Source: Rhodocyclaceae bacterium (lineage in GTDB: Bacteria; Pseudomonadota; Gammaproteobacteria; Burkholderiales; Rhodocyclaceae). From it: 56,390 nucleotides of DNA. The position numbers and the translations under genes are program-made. Positions 28,173 through 38,423 of the stretch are shown here, piece by piece; positions within the stretch are counted from its first letter, which is position 1; every line of letters begins with the position of its first letter. The notes beneath the pieces are model-generated. The model did not search any database. It saw nothing but the letters and a program-made list of their open reading frames with translations, and had not been told where the DNA came from. The stretch lies in the NCBI GenBank assembly GCA_026417115.1, contig JAOADW010000053.1, forward strand, positions 1 to 56,390, given 5' to 3'.

Positions 28173-30670
28173 ATGCAGGAAGACTCATCGCAGGGGGGCG
28201 GGCCGTGCCGCGCATGCTTTTGCGCGAGCTCGCCTCGGGGGGGTTGACTGCTCTGATGCTCGCCTTACTCCTTGCATCCGGCGCGCTTGCCACCGTGGCG
28301 TTTCTCGTCGAGCGCGTCGAAGGTGCGCTCCTCCAGCATGCGCATGCGATGGTTGGCGGAGATCTGGTGCTGGTCAGCGACCATCCTTTACCGGAAAGCT
28401 ATCGCGCCGAGGCCAACGCGCATCTCGTGCAGACGGCCGAAAGTGCGCTTTTCCCGAGCATGGTGCAGCACAAGGGGAGGACGCGCTTGGTCGAGATCAA
28501 GGCCGTCTCGGCAGGCTATCCCTTGCGCGGCGAGCTGCGCGGGGCGCTCGATGTCCGCGAACCGGACGTGCTGCTCGCTGGCGTGACGCCGGGAATGGTC
28601 TGGATCGATGAGGGACTCGCCGCTTCTCTCGGTGCGCATGCAGGAGATGAAATCATCGTCGGAGCCAAGGTCATGCGCGTCGCGGGCGTGCTCACGCACG
28701 AGCCTGACCGGGCGCTCAATCCTTTCGCATATGCGCCGCGGCTTTTGATGTCCTTGACGGATCTCGCCGGCACGGGATTGGTGCAGCCTGGAAGTCGTAT
28801 CGCCTGGCGGCTCCATGTCGCTGGCGATGCGCAGGCCGTGGCGAAGTTCCGTGCGTGGTTGCAACCAAGGCTTGCGCGTGGCGAGCGCCTCGAAAGCCTC
28901 GAAGACGCGAGGCCAGAACTGCGCGCCGTGATCGAACGGGGGCAGCGCTTCTTACGTCTTTCCGCGATGCTCACCATCGTTCTCTCTGCGGTGGCCGTGG
29001 CGCTGGCGGCACGGCGTTTTACCCAGACGCATGTCGATGGCTTTGCCGTGCTGCGCGCCTTGGGCGTGCGCAATTCCCAGCTCATCGTGCTCTTCGCAGG
29101 GGTATTCTTGCTTGCCGGCGCTTTCGCAGCCCTCTTGGGTGGCGTGCTCGGCTTAGGGCTCCAGGCAATGCTGCTCGAGCACATGACGACACTATTCAGC
29201 GCATCCTTGCCGCCGCCCAGCCTGCGCCCTATCGCCTGGGGCTTCGCCATCGTCCTGGTGCTGTTGGCCGGCTTCGCCTTTCCGCCGCTTCTTGCATTGC
29301 GCAATACGCCGGCGACCTGGGTCTTACGGCGCGAGTGGCAGCGGCCTAACGCCTTGGCGCTTGTCTCGGCAGGACTTGGTGCGGCTCTCTTCGTGGTCAT
29401 GGCATATGCTTTCGCTGGGGAGTGGCGCCTAGCGTTTCCTGTGATGATCGGCTTTAGCGCCGTCATCTTCGTTTTTTTGCTCATCGCGAAGCTTTTGCTC
29501 GTCTTTTTGGCGAACGTCGGCGCGCGCTTGACCGGCGTCATGCGCCTGGGATGCGCCAACTTGACGCGGCGCAAATTCGGCGCGACCACGCCGTTTGTTG
29601 CGCTCACGCTAGGGATAGCCGTCGTCTTGTTGCTCTTCATCGGGCAAAGCGATCTTTTGCCGAGCTGGCGCGCGCGCCTGCCTGAGGATGCGCCGAATCG
29701 CTTCGTGATCAACATCCAGCCTCATCAGCGCGCGGAGCTGGAAGCATTCTTTCGTCGCCATGCGTTGCCTTCGCCCGAGCTTTCGCCCATGGTGCGTGGC
29801 CGTTTGCTGAGCATCGCCGGCCGTCCTGTCAAGGCCGAGGATTTTTCGGAGTTGCGGGCGCGCCGCTTGGTGGAGCGCGAGTTCAATCTTTCCTCGCGCG
29901 ATTCACTGCCGCCAGAAAACCGTCTCGCCGCGGGGCGATGGTTTGGAAGTCCAGGGACTGAAGTCGAATTCTCGGTTGAGCAGGGGCTGGCCGAGACGCT
30001 TGGCATGAGGCTTGGCGACGTTCTCGAGTTCGCCGTTGCAGACGGGGTCGTGAGCGGGCGCATCACCTCCTTACGCAAACTCGACTGGGACTCCATGCGG
30101 GTAAATTTTTTCGTCATCGCATCGCCCGGCAGCCTCGATGGGCAGCCGATGAGCTTCATTACCAGCTTCCATCTCCCGCGGGGGAAAGAAGCGGTGATCG
30201 ACGCGCTGATCGCCGAATTCCCCAATTTGACCGTCATCGATGTGGCGGCGCTGCTCGCCCAGTTCGAGCGCATGCTCTCTCAGGCTGTGCATGTGACGAG
30301 TTTCGTGTTCGGTTTTGCGCTGCTTGCTGGCCTTGTCGTCTTGTTCGTCTCAGTCGAGATGACGCTTACCGAGCGGCGACGAGAAATCGCCATCCTGCGC
30401 GCACTCGGTGCCCGACGTGCGCAAATAAGGCGCGCGCTTTTCGTCGAATTCGCGCTCTTGGGCGCAGGCGCGGGCTTGTGCGCAGCGCTTGCGGCTGCGG
30501 CGTTGGCCGTTTTCCTCGCACACCGGCTTTTCCAGCTCGACTATTGGCCGACGCCCGCCGTTTTCTGGGGCACGGTCTTGGCATCGGCAATCGGCGTTGC
30601 GTTCCTGGGGTGGATGCTGACGCGACAAAGCTATCGTGTGCCCGTCTTGGCGGGGCTTTATGAGAGATGA
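28169..30670 (+). CDS. FtsX-like ABC transporter permease (YbbP type)
   Basis: An 833-residue membrane protein with an N-terminal membrane segment, a large extracytoplasmic domain and two FtsX-type permease domains (about residues 260-370 and 710-825). Several hydrophobic helices lie between them. The layout and length fit the YbbP group of MacB/LolC-like permeases. The C-terminal MTLTERRREIAILRALGARR is the coupling-helix signature of FtsX proteins. The ATG at 28169 overlaps the radA stop (ATGA) and is preferred to an upstream TTG. No ATPase gene of the YbbA/LolD type is adjacent, so its partner must be encoded elsewhere. The substrate is unknown. Confidence 0.88.
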   Translation: MNAGRLIAGGRAVPRMLLRELASGGLTALMLALLLASGALATVAFLVERVEGALLQHAHAMVGGDLVLVSDHPLPESYRAEANAHLVQTAESALFPSMVQHKGRTRLVEIKAVSAGYPLRGELRGALDVREPDVLLAGVTPGMVWIDEGLAASLGAHAGDEIIVGAKVMRVAGVLTHEPDRALNPFAYAPRLLMSLTDLAGTGLVQPGSRIAWRLHVAGDAQAVAKFRAWLQPRLARGERLESLEDARPELRAVIERGQRFLRLSAMLTIVLSAVAVALAARRFTQTHVDGFAVLRALGVRNSQLIVLFAGVFLLAGAFAALLGGVLGLGLQAMLLEHMTTLFSASLPPPSLRPIAWGFAIVLVLLAGFAFPPLLALRNTPATWVLRREWQRPNALALVSAGLGAALFVVMAYAFAGEWRLAFPVMIGFSAVIFVFLLIAKLLLVFLANVGARLTGVMRLGCANLTRRKFGATTPFVALTLGIAVVLLLFIGQSDLLPSWRARLPEDAPNRFVINIQPHQRAELEAFFRRHALPSPELSPMVRGRLLSIAGRPVKAEDFSELRARRLVEREFNLSSRDSLPPENRLAAGRWFGSPGTEVEFSVEQGLAETLGMRLGDVLEFAVADGVVSGRITSLRKLDWDSMRVNFFVIASPGSLDGQPMSFITSFHLPRGKEAVIDALIAEFPNLTVIDVAALLAQFERMLSQAVHVTSFVFGFALLAGLVVLFVSVEMTLTERRREIAILRALGARRAQIRRALFVEFALLGAGAGLCAALAAAALAVFLAHRLFQLDYWPTPAVFWGTVLASAIGVAFLGWMLTRQSYRVPVLAGLYER

Positions 30671-30675
30671 GCCCA

Positions 30676-30734
30676 GCGACTTCCTGGCAGGGCTTCCTCG
30701 GATAGAATCTGCCCACGTTTTTCAAGGAAGTCGC
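30676..30734 (+). promoter_or_regulatory. Inverted repeat that could sequester the peroxiredoxin ribosome-binding site
   Basis: GCGACTTCCT (30676-30685) is the exact reverse complement of AGGAAGTCGC (30725-30734), with 39 bases between. The right arm contains the AGGAAG ribosome-binding site of the peroxiredoxin gene at 30737. A promoter-like TTCCTG, 16 bases, TAGAAT also lies across the left arm and loop (30681-30708). If transcription starts there, the left arm is not in the message and the repeat would act only on read-through RNA. Confidence 0.45.
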
Positions 30735-30736
30735 GC

Positions 30737-31210
30737 ATGCTGCACATCGGACAACCTGCGCCCATCATTCGCTTGCCGGATGCCGATATGGAAGAGTTCG
30801 ATTCTTCCAACCTGATCGGCAAACACCATCTCGTCGTCTTTTTCTACCCCAAGGATGGCACGCCTCTGTGTACGCTCGAGGCGATCGAGTTCTCCGATCA
30901 TGAAAGCGAGTTTATGCGCGCCGGCAGCATCGTCGTCGGTATCTCGCGCGACGACTGTCTCGCGCATGCCGAGTTTCGTGACAAGCACGGCCTGTCAGTG
31001 CGTCTGCTTTCAGATCAAGACGGCAAGGTGTGCCATCTCTATGGCGTTTTGCATTATCGCGAACACAATGGCCACAAAAGGCTGGAAATCGTTCGCTCGA
31101 CATTCATCATCGACAAAAATGGCGTTCTTCGTCACATCTTTCGTGATGTGAATCCCAAAGGCCATGCCCTCGAGATGCTGCAACTCGTACGGCAACTTGG
31201 CAAGAAATGA
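30737..31210 (+). CDS. bcp: Bcp-type peroxiredoxin (AhpC/TSA family)
   Basis: A 157-residue thiol peroxidase of the cytoplasm that reduces hydrogen peroxide and organic peroxides. The peroxidatic Cys45 lies in DGTPLCTLEA. The usual motif is TPGCT, so Leu replaces Gly while Thr42 and Cys45 are kept. FFYPKDGTP and STFIIDKNGVLRHIF are family landmarks. Other Cys residues include one in GKVCHLYG, a possible resolving Cys. The start is preceded by AGGAAG at a 6-base spacing. It is separated from the upstream permease by 66 bases. Confidence 0.88.
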   Translation: MLHIGQPAPIIRLPDADMEEFDSSNLIGKHHLVVFFYPKDGTPLCTLEAIEFSDHESEFMRAGSIVVGISRDDCLAHAEFRDKHGLSVRLLSDQDGKVCHLYGVLHYREHNGHKRLEIVRSTFIIDKNGVLRHIFRDVNPKGHALEMLQLVRQLGKK

Positions 31211-31235
31211 TTGCGGCATCGAAAGGAGTCGATCC

Positions 31236-31697
31236 ATGAACGTAGCACGTAACACCGTCGTGACCTTGAACTATCGTGTCAGCGATAGCCAGGGCAATCT
31301 CATCGACGCGGGCGAACGCCCGCTCGTCTATCTCCATGGCGGCTATGGCGGCATTTTCGAAAAGATCGAACATGCGCTCGAAGGGCAAGCGGTTGGCGCT
31401 CAAAAAGAAATCTATCTGCAGCCCGAGGATGCTTTCGGCAACTATGATGCAGATTTGATCAGCGTCGAGCCGCGCAACCTGTTTCCCGAGCATATCGAAA
31501 TCGGCATGCAATTCGAGCGCGTGACCGCTGGCGGCAACGATGGCTTGCTCTATACGATCACCGATATCGCAGAGGACAAAGTCGTCGTCGATGGCAATCA
31601 TCCGCTGGCCGGAGTCGCCCTTGTCTTTTCATGCACCGTCGCCGCGGTGCGTCCGGCCACCGAAGAAGAGCTCAAGCACGGCTGCGCGCATCCTTGA
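31236..31697 (+). CDS. SlyD-like FKBP-type peptidyl-prolyl isomerase
   Basis: This 153-residue protein has the SlyD/SlpA arrangement: a split FKBP domain (VVTLNYRVSDSQGNLIDAG, then LVYLHGGYGGIFEKIEHALEG) with an inserted IF chaperone domain (QPEDAFGNYDADLI), and a return strand before the C-terminus. It speeds proline isomerisation and acts as a folding helper in the cytoplasm. The His/Cys-rich metal-binding tail of E. coli SlyD is absent, with only a short EELKHGCAHP end. The ATG at 31236 has a good GAAAGGAG site 7 bases upstream, and the frame upstream of it lacks homology. Confidence 0.88.
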   Translation: MNVARNTVVTLNYRVSDSQGNLIDAGERPLVYLHGGYGGIFEKIEHALEGQAVGAQKEIYLQPEDAFGNYDADLISVEPRNLFPEHIEIGMQFERVTAGGNDGLLYTITDIAEDKVVVDGNHPLAGVALVFSCTVAAVRPATEEELKHGCAHP

Positions 31698-31772
31698 GCT
31701 CGTCATAGCCCCATCGTGGCCGCTCATGCGCTCGCGGGATATGTGCGTGCCGAATGGAGGATGGCAACCCTC

Positions 31773-32657
31773 ATGCCCTGCAACGCCGTCGGATCAGAGG
31801 CGGGCAAAAAACGGCTCGTCGGCCTTGCCTGGATCATCGTTTCGGCGGCTGGCTTTGGCGCGATGGCGATCTTCGCCAAAATCGCCTATCGCGATGGGGT
31901 TGATCTCGCCACCTTGCTGTTCCTGCGCTTTGCGCTCGCAGGGGGGTTCTTGTTTCTCTGGAGCCAATACCGGGGCGAAGGATGGCCTCGTGGGGACGAT
32001 TTCGTTTGGCTGGTCGGGATGGGCGCTTTCGGCTATGTCGGACAAGCCTATTGCTTCTTTGCCGCCTTGCAACATGCAAGCGCCAGCGTGGTTGCCTTGT
32101 TGCTCTATCTGTATCCAGCCTTGGTCACGCTTTTTTCAGCCCTTGGGGGCAAGCACACCATCGACCGGGGACGCTGGGGCGCAGTGGGCATCAGTTTACT
32201 GGGTACCGTTTTGGTCGTCGGGCAGGAGTTCAGCGCGAGCTTTTGGGGCATCCTCTATGGCCTGGGGGCAGCGCTGATTTATGCACTTTACATCTTGGCG
32301 GGCGCACGTGTGATGCCGCGTGTGGGGGCGCTTACCGCCAGCGTAGTCGTGATCGCGTCGGCGGCGATCGTCTATGCAGGAGCGATGATTTGGCATGGCC
32401 CTTCGTGGCCTCAGAGCGCCATCGGATGGCTCGCTACGCTGGGCATCGCGATCTTTTCGACCATGTTTGCGATTCTTGGCTTTTTCAAAGGACTCGAAAG
32501 GCTTGGCGCGACCGATGCCGCGACGCTCTCGACGCTCGAGCCCGTGGTGACCATGGTCCTGGCTGCTGCCATCCTTGGCGAAAGGCTCGTGATCGAACAG
32601 TGGCTCGGCGCGGGACTGATCCTCGGCGCGGTGACCTATCTCGCCCGGCGTCGCTGA
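31773..32657 (+). CDS. EamA/DMT-superfamily transporter
   Basis: A membrane protein of about 294 residues with ten predicted hydrophobic helices in two EamA repeats. The first starts at LVGLAWIIVSAAGFGAMAIF. The second ends with LGATDAATLSTLEPVVT and LGERLVIEQWLGAGLI, typical of the drug/metabolite transporter superfamily. The substrate is unknown. The start is uncertain. ATG 31773 uses the GGAGG at 31756-31760 at a 12-base spacing, but ATG 31761 or GTG 31716 are possible. It ends one base away from the opposing murI stop codon, with no terminator. Confidence 0.85.
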   Translation: MPCNAVGSEAGKKRLVGLAWIIVSAAGFGAMAIFAKIAYRDGVDLATLLFLRFALAGGFLFLWSQYRGEGWPRGDDFVWLVGMGAFGYVGQAYCFFAALQHASASVVALLLYLYPALVTLFSALGGKHTIDRGRWGAVGISLLGTVLVVGQEFSASFWGILYGLGAALIYALYILAGARVMPRVGALTASVVVIASAAIVYAGAMIWHGPSWPQSAIGWLATLGIAIFSTMFAILGFFKGLERLGATDAATLSTLEPVVTMVLAAAILGERLVIEQWLGAGLILGAVTYLARRR

Positions 32658-32658
32658 G

Positions 32659-33438
32659 TCAAAGCGCTATGCGACGGCAGTGGCGCAAGCGAGGAAGGAG
32701 AAAGCCTAGTCTCAAAGGGGACAATGCGGCAGCCAAACGCTCGGCATGAGCCGTGGCCAGGAGGTCGAGCGTTCCATGCCCGCGCGCATTGCCGGCAAGC
32801 CGCACGACTTGGCGCGCGATTGCGTCGGATACCTCGATGAGGCGAGCCTTTTCGCCGAGATGCGGAGCGATCAACGGTCTGAGAAAGCCATAGTGGGTGC
32901 AGCCGAGCACGATGCGGTCGACGCCAAGATCGATCAAAGGGGTGATGCGATGCGCAACCTCGGCGCGAAAGGCGGCAGTCGCAGGCTGCAAGGTTTCGAC
33001 GTGCGTCGCCCAACCGGGGCAAGGCACGACATGCACGGTGAGATGGGCGGCATAGCGCTCGATGAGCTGCGCAAGGCGCGCACTCTTTGCCGTTGCGGTA
33101 GTCGCCAGCACGGCGATCTGACCAGTTTCCGTGGTTTCCGCCGCGGGCTTGACGCCCGGTTCGACGCCGACGATGGGCACATGGGGCAAGCGCGAGCGCA
33201 GCGCATCGATCGCTGCGGCAGTCGCCGTATTGCATGCGACGACGAGCAGCGTGCAGCCCTGTTGAGCGAGATACTCTCCTATCGCGAGCACGCGCCGGGC
33301 GATGAAGGCTTCCTCTTTGTCGCCATAGGGCAGGTGGGCATTATCCGCGAGATATACGAGGTCGGCTGTCGGCAATGCGCGCGCAATGGCCGCCAATACC
33401 GACAACCCTCCGAGGCCCGAATCGAATACGCCTATCAT
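32659..33438 (-). CDS. murI: Glutamate racemase
   Basis: The 259-residue cofactor-independent enzyme makes D-glutamate for peptidoglycan. The two catalytic Cys are present in VACNTATA and LGCTHYGFL, and the N-terminal IGVFDSGLGGLSVL and YLADNAHLPYG motifs are diagnostic. The ATG at 33438 is preferred because homology begins at MIGVFDSG. A longer reading would overlap the upstream fumarase gene by 43 bases. The gap to the fumarase stop is 26 bases, so the two may be co-transcribed, although their roles are unrelated. Confidence 0.95.
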   Translation of the reverse strand: MIGVFDSGLGGLSVLAAIARALPTADLVYLADNAHLPYGDKEEAFIARRVLAIGEYLAQQGCTLLVVACNTATAAAIDALRSRLPHVPIVGVEPGVKPAAETTETGQIAVLATTATAKSARLAQLIERYAAHLTVHVVPCPGWATHVETLQPATAAFRAEVAHRITPLIDLGVDRIVLGCTHYGFLRPLIAPHLGEKARLIEVSDAIARQVVRLAGNARGHGTLDLLATAHAERLAAALSPLRLGFLLPRLRHCRRIAL

Positions 33439-33464
33439 GCCCTGGAAGCAGTCTGCGGCTTGCC

Positions 33465-34988
33465 TCAGGCCTGCGTCACGGGGATCTTGCCGATTTTCAT
33501 CCGCCATTCGCGAGGGCCTGTTTCATGCACGGAGACGCCGCGCGCATCGACCGCAACCGTGACCGGCATGTCTTTGACCTCGAATTCATAGATCGCTTCC
33601 ATGCCGAGATCGGCGAAAGCGACGAGGCGTGCGGCTTTGATGGCCTTGGAGACGAGATAAGCGGCGCCGCCTACAGCCATCAAATAGCACGACCGATGTT
33701 TTTTGATGGCCTCGATTGCAGCGGGCCCTCGTTCGGCTTTGCCGATCATGGCAATGAGTCCCGTTTTTTCCAACATCATCTCGGTAAACTTGTCCATACG
33801 CGTCGCCGTTGTCGGGCCCGCAGGGCCCACGACCTCGTCGCCGACGGGATCGACGGGGCCCACATAGTAGATGACACGATTCGTGAAATCGACGGGCAAA
33901 CGTTCTCCGCGCGCAAGCAAGTCGGCGATGCGCTTGTGTGCGGCGTCACGGCCGGTCAACAGCTTGCCGGTGAGCAGCAATGTCTGGCCAGGACGCCAAG
34001 AGGCGATTTCCTCCCGCGTCAATGTGTCGAGGTTTACACGCAGGGAGTTCTCGACGTCCGGTCGCCACTCGACGTCGGGCCAGGCGGAAAGCGGTGGAGG
34101 CTCGAGATGCGCCGGCCCCGAGCCATCGAGCGTGAAATGCACATGTCGCGTCGCGGCGCAGTTCGGGATCATCGCCACGGGCAAGCTCGCCGCATGGGTC
34201 GGATAATCGCGAATCTTCACATCCACGACGGTCGTGAGTCCTCCCAGCCCTTGAGCGCCAATGCCCAAGGCATTTATCTTTTCATAGAGCTCGAGTCGCA
34301 ATTCCTCGATGCGATTCGCAGGGCCGCGTGCAATCAATTCGTCGATATCGACGGGCGCCATCAACGCCTCTTTCGCAAGCAGCATCGCCTTTTCTGGCGT
34401 CCCGCCGATGCCCAGACCCAAAATCCCCGGAGGGCACCAGCCAGCTCCCATCGTCGGCACTGTGTTGAGCACCCACTCGACGATCGAATCCGAGGGGTTG
34501 AGCATGACGAACTTTGCCTTGTTTTCCGAGCCGCCACCCTTGGCGGCGCAAATGACCTCGACCTTGTCCCCCGGCACCATCTCGACATGCACGACGGCAG
34601 GGGTATTGTCACGGCTATTGACGCGCTGACCGGCAGGATCCAGCAACACGGAGGCCCGAAGCTTGTTGTCTGGATGCAAATAGGCGCGCCGCACGCCCTC
34701 ATCGACCATTTCCTGCAGGCTCATCGTCGCATCCCAGCGCACGTCCATGCCAATCTTGAGAAAGACGACGGCAATGCCCGTATCCTGGCAGATAGGCCGC
34801 TTTCCTTGCGCGCACATCCGGCTATTCGTGAGAATTTGCGCAATGGCGTCTTTTGCCGCGGGATTCTGTTCGCGCGCATAGGCGCGTGCGAGCGCCTGGA
34901 GGTAATCGAGGGGATGGTAATAACTGATGAATTGAAAGGCATCGAAGATGGAAGTGATGAAGTCGTCTTGGCGGATCACGGTCGTCAT
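33465..34988 (-). CDS. fumA: Class I (iron-sulfur) fumarate hydratase
   Basis: The 507-residue enzyme converts fumarate to malate in the TCA cycle using an oxygen-sensitive 4Fe-4S cluster. It belongs to the FumA/FumB class, not the heat-stable FumC class. Candidate cluster Cys residues are in GKRPICQDTG, GAGWCPPGILG and MIPNCAATRH, and GPTTATRMDKFTEMML is a C-terminal family motif. The ATG at 34988 has AGAGGG upstream. An open frame continues upstream but without homology. The symbol reflects class rather than proven orthology to E. coli fumA. Confidence 0.93.
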   Translation of the reverse strand: MTTVIRQDDFITSIFDAFQFISYYHPLDYLQALARAYAREQNPAAKDAIAQILTNSRMCAQGKRPICQDTGIAVVFLKIGMDVRWDATMSLQEMVDEGVRRAYLHPDNKLRASVLLDPAGQRVNSRDNTPAVVHVEMVPGDKVEVICAAKGGGSENKAKFVMLNPSDSIVEWVLNTVPTMGAGWCPPGILGLGIGGTPEKAMLLAKEALMAPVDIDELIARGPANRIEELRLELYEKINALGIGAQGLGGLTTVVDVKIRDYPTHAASLPVAMIPNCAATRHVHFTLDGSGPAHLEPPPLSAWPDVEWRPDVENSLRVNLDTLTREEIASWRPGQTLLLTGKLLTGRDAAHKRIADLLARGERLPVDFTNRVIYYVGPVDPVGDEVVGPAGPTTATRMDKFTEMMLEKTGLIAMIGKAERGPAAIEAIKKHRSCYLMAVGGAAYLVSKAIKAARLVAFADLGMEAIYEFEVKDMPVTVAVDARGVSVHETGPREWRMKIGKIPVTQA

Positions 34989-35014
34989 GGTTCCCTCTGG
35001 CGTGTGATTTGTTG

Positions 35015-35533
35015 TCAATGCGGTAACTTGTGGCTGATCGCTAACGTCTGCATCATGATCTTGTCGGTCCAGGCGATCGCCAGCGCCGAAATCAAAAAGG
35101 CGAGATGGATGCTGATCTGGATGATCACGACTCGGTCTTCGAGTTGGGGGGCGTTGATGAACGCGCGCAAAAGGTGGATCGAGGAGATGCTGATCAAAGC
35201 GACGGCGAGCTTGACCTTGAGCACGCCGGCATTCACATGCGAGAGCCATTCGGGTTGGTCGGGGTGTCCTTCGAGATCGAGCTTGGATACGAAAGTCTCA
35301 TAGCCGCCAATGATCACCATGATGAGAAGATTGGCGATCATGACCACGTCGATGAGCCCCAAGACGATCAGCATCACCTCGGTCTCGTTGAGTTCGCCGG
35401 CTTTCGTCACCAGATGCACGAGTTCGTGCATGAACTGATAGACATAGACGCCTTGGGCGACAATCAACCCGAGATAAAGCGGCGCTTGCAGCCAGCGGCT
35501 CCAGAAAATGAAGTTTTCCAGTGTCTTTTGCAT
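35015..35533 (-). CDS. YqhA / UPF0114 family membrane protein
   Basis: A 172-residue inner-membrane protein with about four hydrophobic segments. The N-terminal FIFWSRWLQAPLYLGLIVAQ and the LLIMVIIGGYETFVSKL segment are typical of the UPF0114 (TIGR00645) family, whose function is not established. It lies 26 bases upstream of fumA on the same strand and so may share its transcript. It is divergent from acs with a 187-base gap. Confidence 0.88.
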   Translation of the reverse strand: MQKTLENFIFWSRWLQAPLYLGLIVAQGVYVYQFMHELVHLVTKAGELNETEVMLIVLGLIDVVMIANLLIMVIIGGYETFVSKLDLEGHPDQPEWLSHVNAGVLKVKLAVALISISSIHLLRAFINAPQLEDRVVIIQISIHLAFLISALAIAWTDKIMMQTLAISHKLPH

Positions 35534-35720
35534 AGCTACACGTCCGGATGAGGAAGTAAATTGGGAATTCTATCCTTCGTCGTCCTGGTTGCCGTAAGCG
35601 CGATGTAAGTTTCGCTTTCTCTAATCGCTGGATAAAATCATTGGGCATCCATTTTGGCGCCGGCGCTTGTGCGCTGGTGGCGATCGACAACATAATTCTT
35701 CGCGAGAGGAGAAATCCACG

Positions 35721-37703
<1,983 letters not shown>

Positions 37704-37764
37704 AAGCAGGGCTTCCCTCTGGCAGCCCTCGAAGCTGCCAGAAGGATCCGGCAGGGGCACGAAG

Positions 37765-37793
37765 AAACGGCCGCGTTTGCGGCCGTTTTTCAT
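37765..37793. terminator. Bidirectional-type terminator after acs
   Basis: AAACGGCCGC (37765-37774) and GCGGCCGTTT (37779-37788) form a perfect 10-bp stem with a 4-base loop. There is a T-run on the plus strand and an A-run on the left arm, so it can also end transcription of the convergent minus-strand gene. Confidence 0.9.
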
Positions 37794-38002
37794 TGGCGGG
37801 AAGCCAAGCGCACCAGCCCTTTGCGCGCGCCAAGCACCTCTGCGGCTTGTCGGCTATCGCCGATCTCCTCAATCGCAGCGAGCGCCTCGTAACGAGAAAT
37901 CTGTGCGTCGAGCATGTTTTTGCCATATAGCTCGATCAAGGCGCGATCGAAGGCGTCGATCAGTGGGCGCACTTCGAATTTACCTACTCGGTTCATGTCC
38001 AT
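37790..38002 (-). CDS. Small protein of unknown function
   Basis: About 70 residues from ATG 38002 (ATG 37996 is also possible), mostly helical and charged (FDRALIELYGKNMLDAQISR). I do not recognise a family. The N-terminal extension available in the frame is less convincing. Its stop codon lies just at the edge of the acs terminator. Coding-like composition and a well-kept frame support it, but it could be spurious. It is the only gene between acs and tRNA-Asn. Confidence 0.5.
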   Translation of the reverse strand: MDMNRVGKFEVRPLIDAFDRALIELYGKNMLDAQISRYEALAAIEEIGDSRQAAEVLGARKGLVRLASRQ

Positions 38003-38167
38003 GATTGCTCTATCGCACTGCAAAAGTGTTGGTCCTATGCGAATGATCGGCGATGGGCTCGAAAAAGTCAAAATTCAAACCCTTTTGAACGCCGATTCGT
38101 ATCATGACATTTTCTCATATTGCGACGCACAAATCACGTGCAGTCCTCCAAATAGGAGAGTGCGCCG

Positions 38168-38195
38168 TTGACCTGAAGGGGGATTGCCTTATAAT
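38168..38195 (+). promoter_or_regulatory. Promoter of tRNA-Asn
   Basis: TTGACC (38168-38173), 16 bases, then TATAAT (38190-38195). The elements and spacing are the same as at tRNA-Arg. The -10 ends 10 bases before the mature tRNA. Confidence 0.8.
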
Positions 38196-38205
38196 TGGCG
38201 ACGAT

Positions 38206-38281
38206 TCCCCGATAGCTCAGTCGGTAGAGCGACGGACTGTTAATCCGCAGGTCCCTGGTTCGAGCCCAGGTCGGGGAGCCA
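38206..38281 (+). tRNA. tRNA-Asn (GTT anticodon)
   Basis: A complete cloverleaf with encoded CCA. Acceptor TCCCCGA (38206-38212) pairs with TCGGGGA (38271-38277). The anticodon loop is CTGTTAA and the T-arm is CTGGTTCGAGCCCAG. Confidence 0.97.
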
Positions 38282-38287
38282 GAACGG

Positions 38288-38316
38288 AAAGGCGATCCCT
38301 GGGGATCGCCTTTTTT
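38288..38316 (+). terminator. Rho-independent terminator after tRNA-Asn
   Basis: GGCGATCCC (38291-38299) pairs perfectly with GGGATCGCC (38302-38310), with flanking A/T pairs and a T-run at 38311-38316. Confidence 0.9.
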
Positions 38317-38423
38317 GTTGTCTGCGAGCCTCTATTGGGAGAAAATGGGCGCACGCGTCAGGCGAGGCCACAAAAATTGAGGACGGCTGATCAACGATCG
38401 ATTGGGGAAAGGAAGAAACCACG

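Noticed and set aside
33375-35303. A 642-codon open frame on the plus strand opposite fumA
   Set aside because: It is the antisense shadow of the class I fumarase, rich in His/Arg/Asp with no recognisable domain.
35016-35551. Plus-strand open frames opposite the YqhA-like gene
   Set aside because: The minus strand encodes a clear UPF0114 membrane protein. The plus-strand reading is a His/Asp-rich shadow.
35640-35680. GC-rich hairpin-like stretch upstream of acs
   Set aside because: The stem has several mismatches and no T-run. It is too weak to call as an attenuator.
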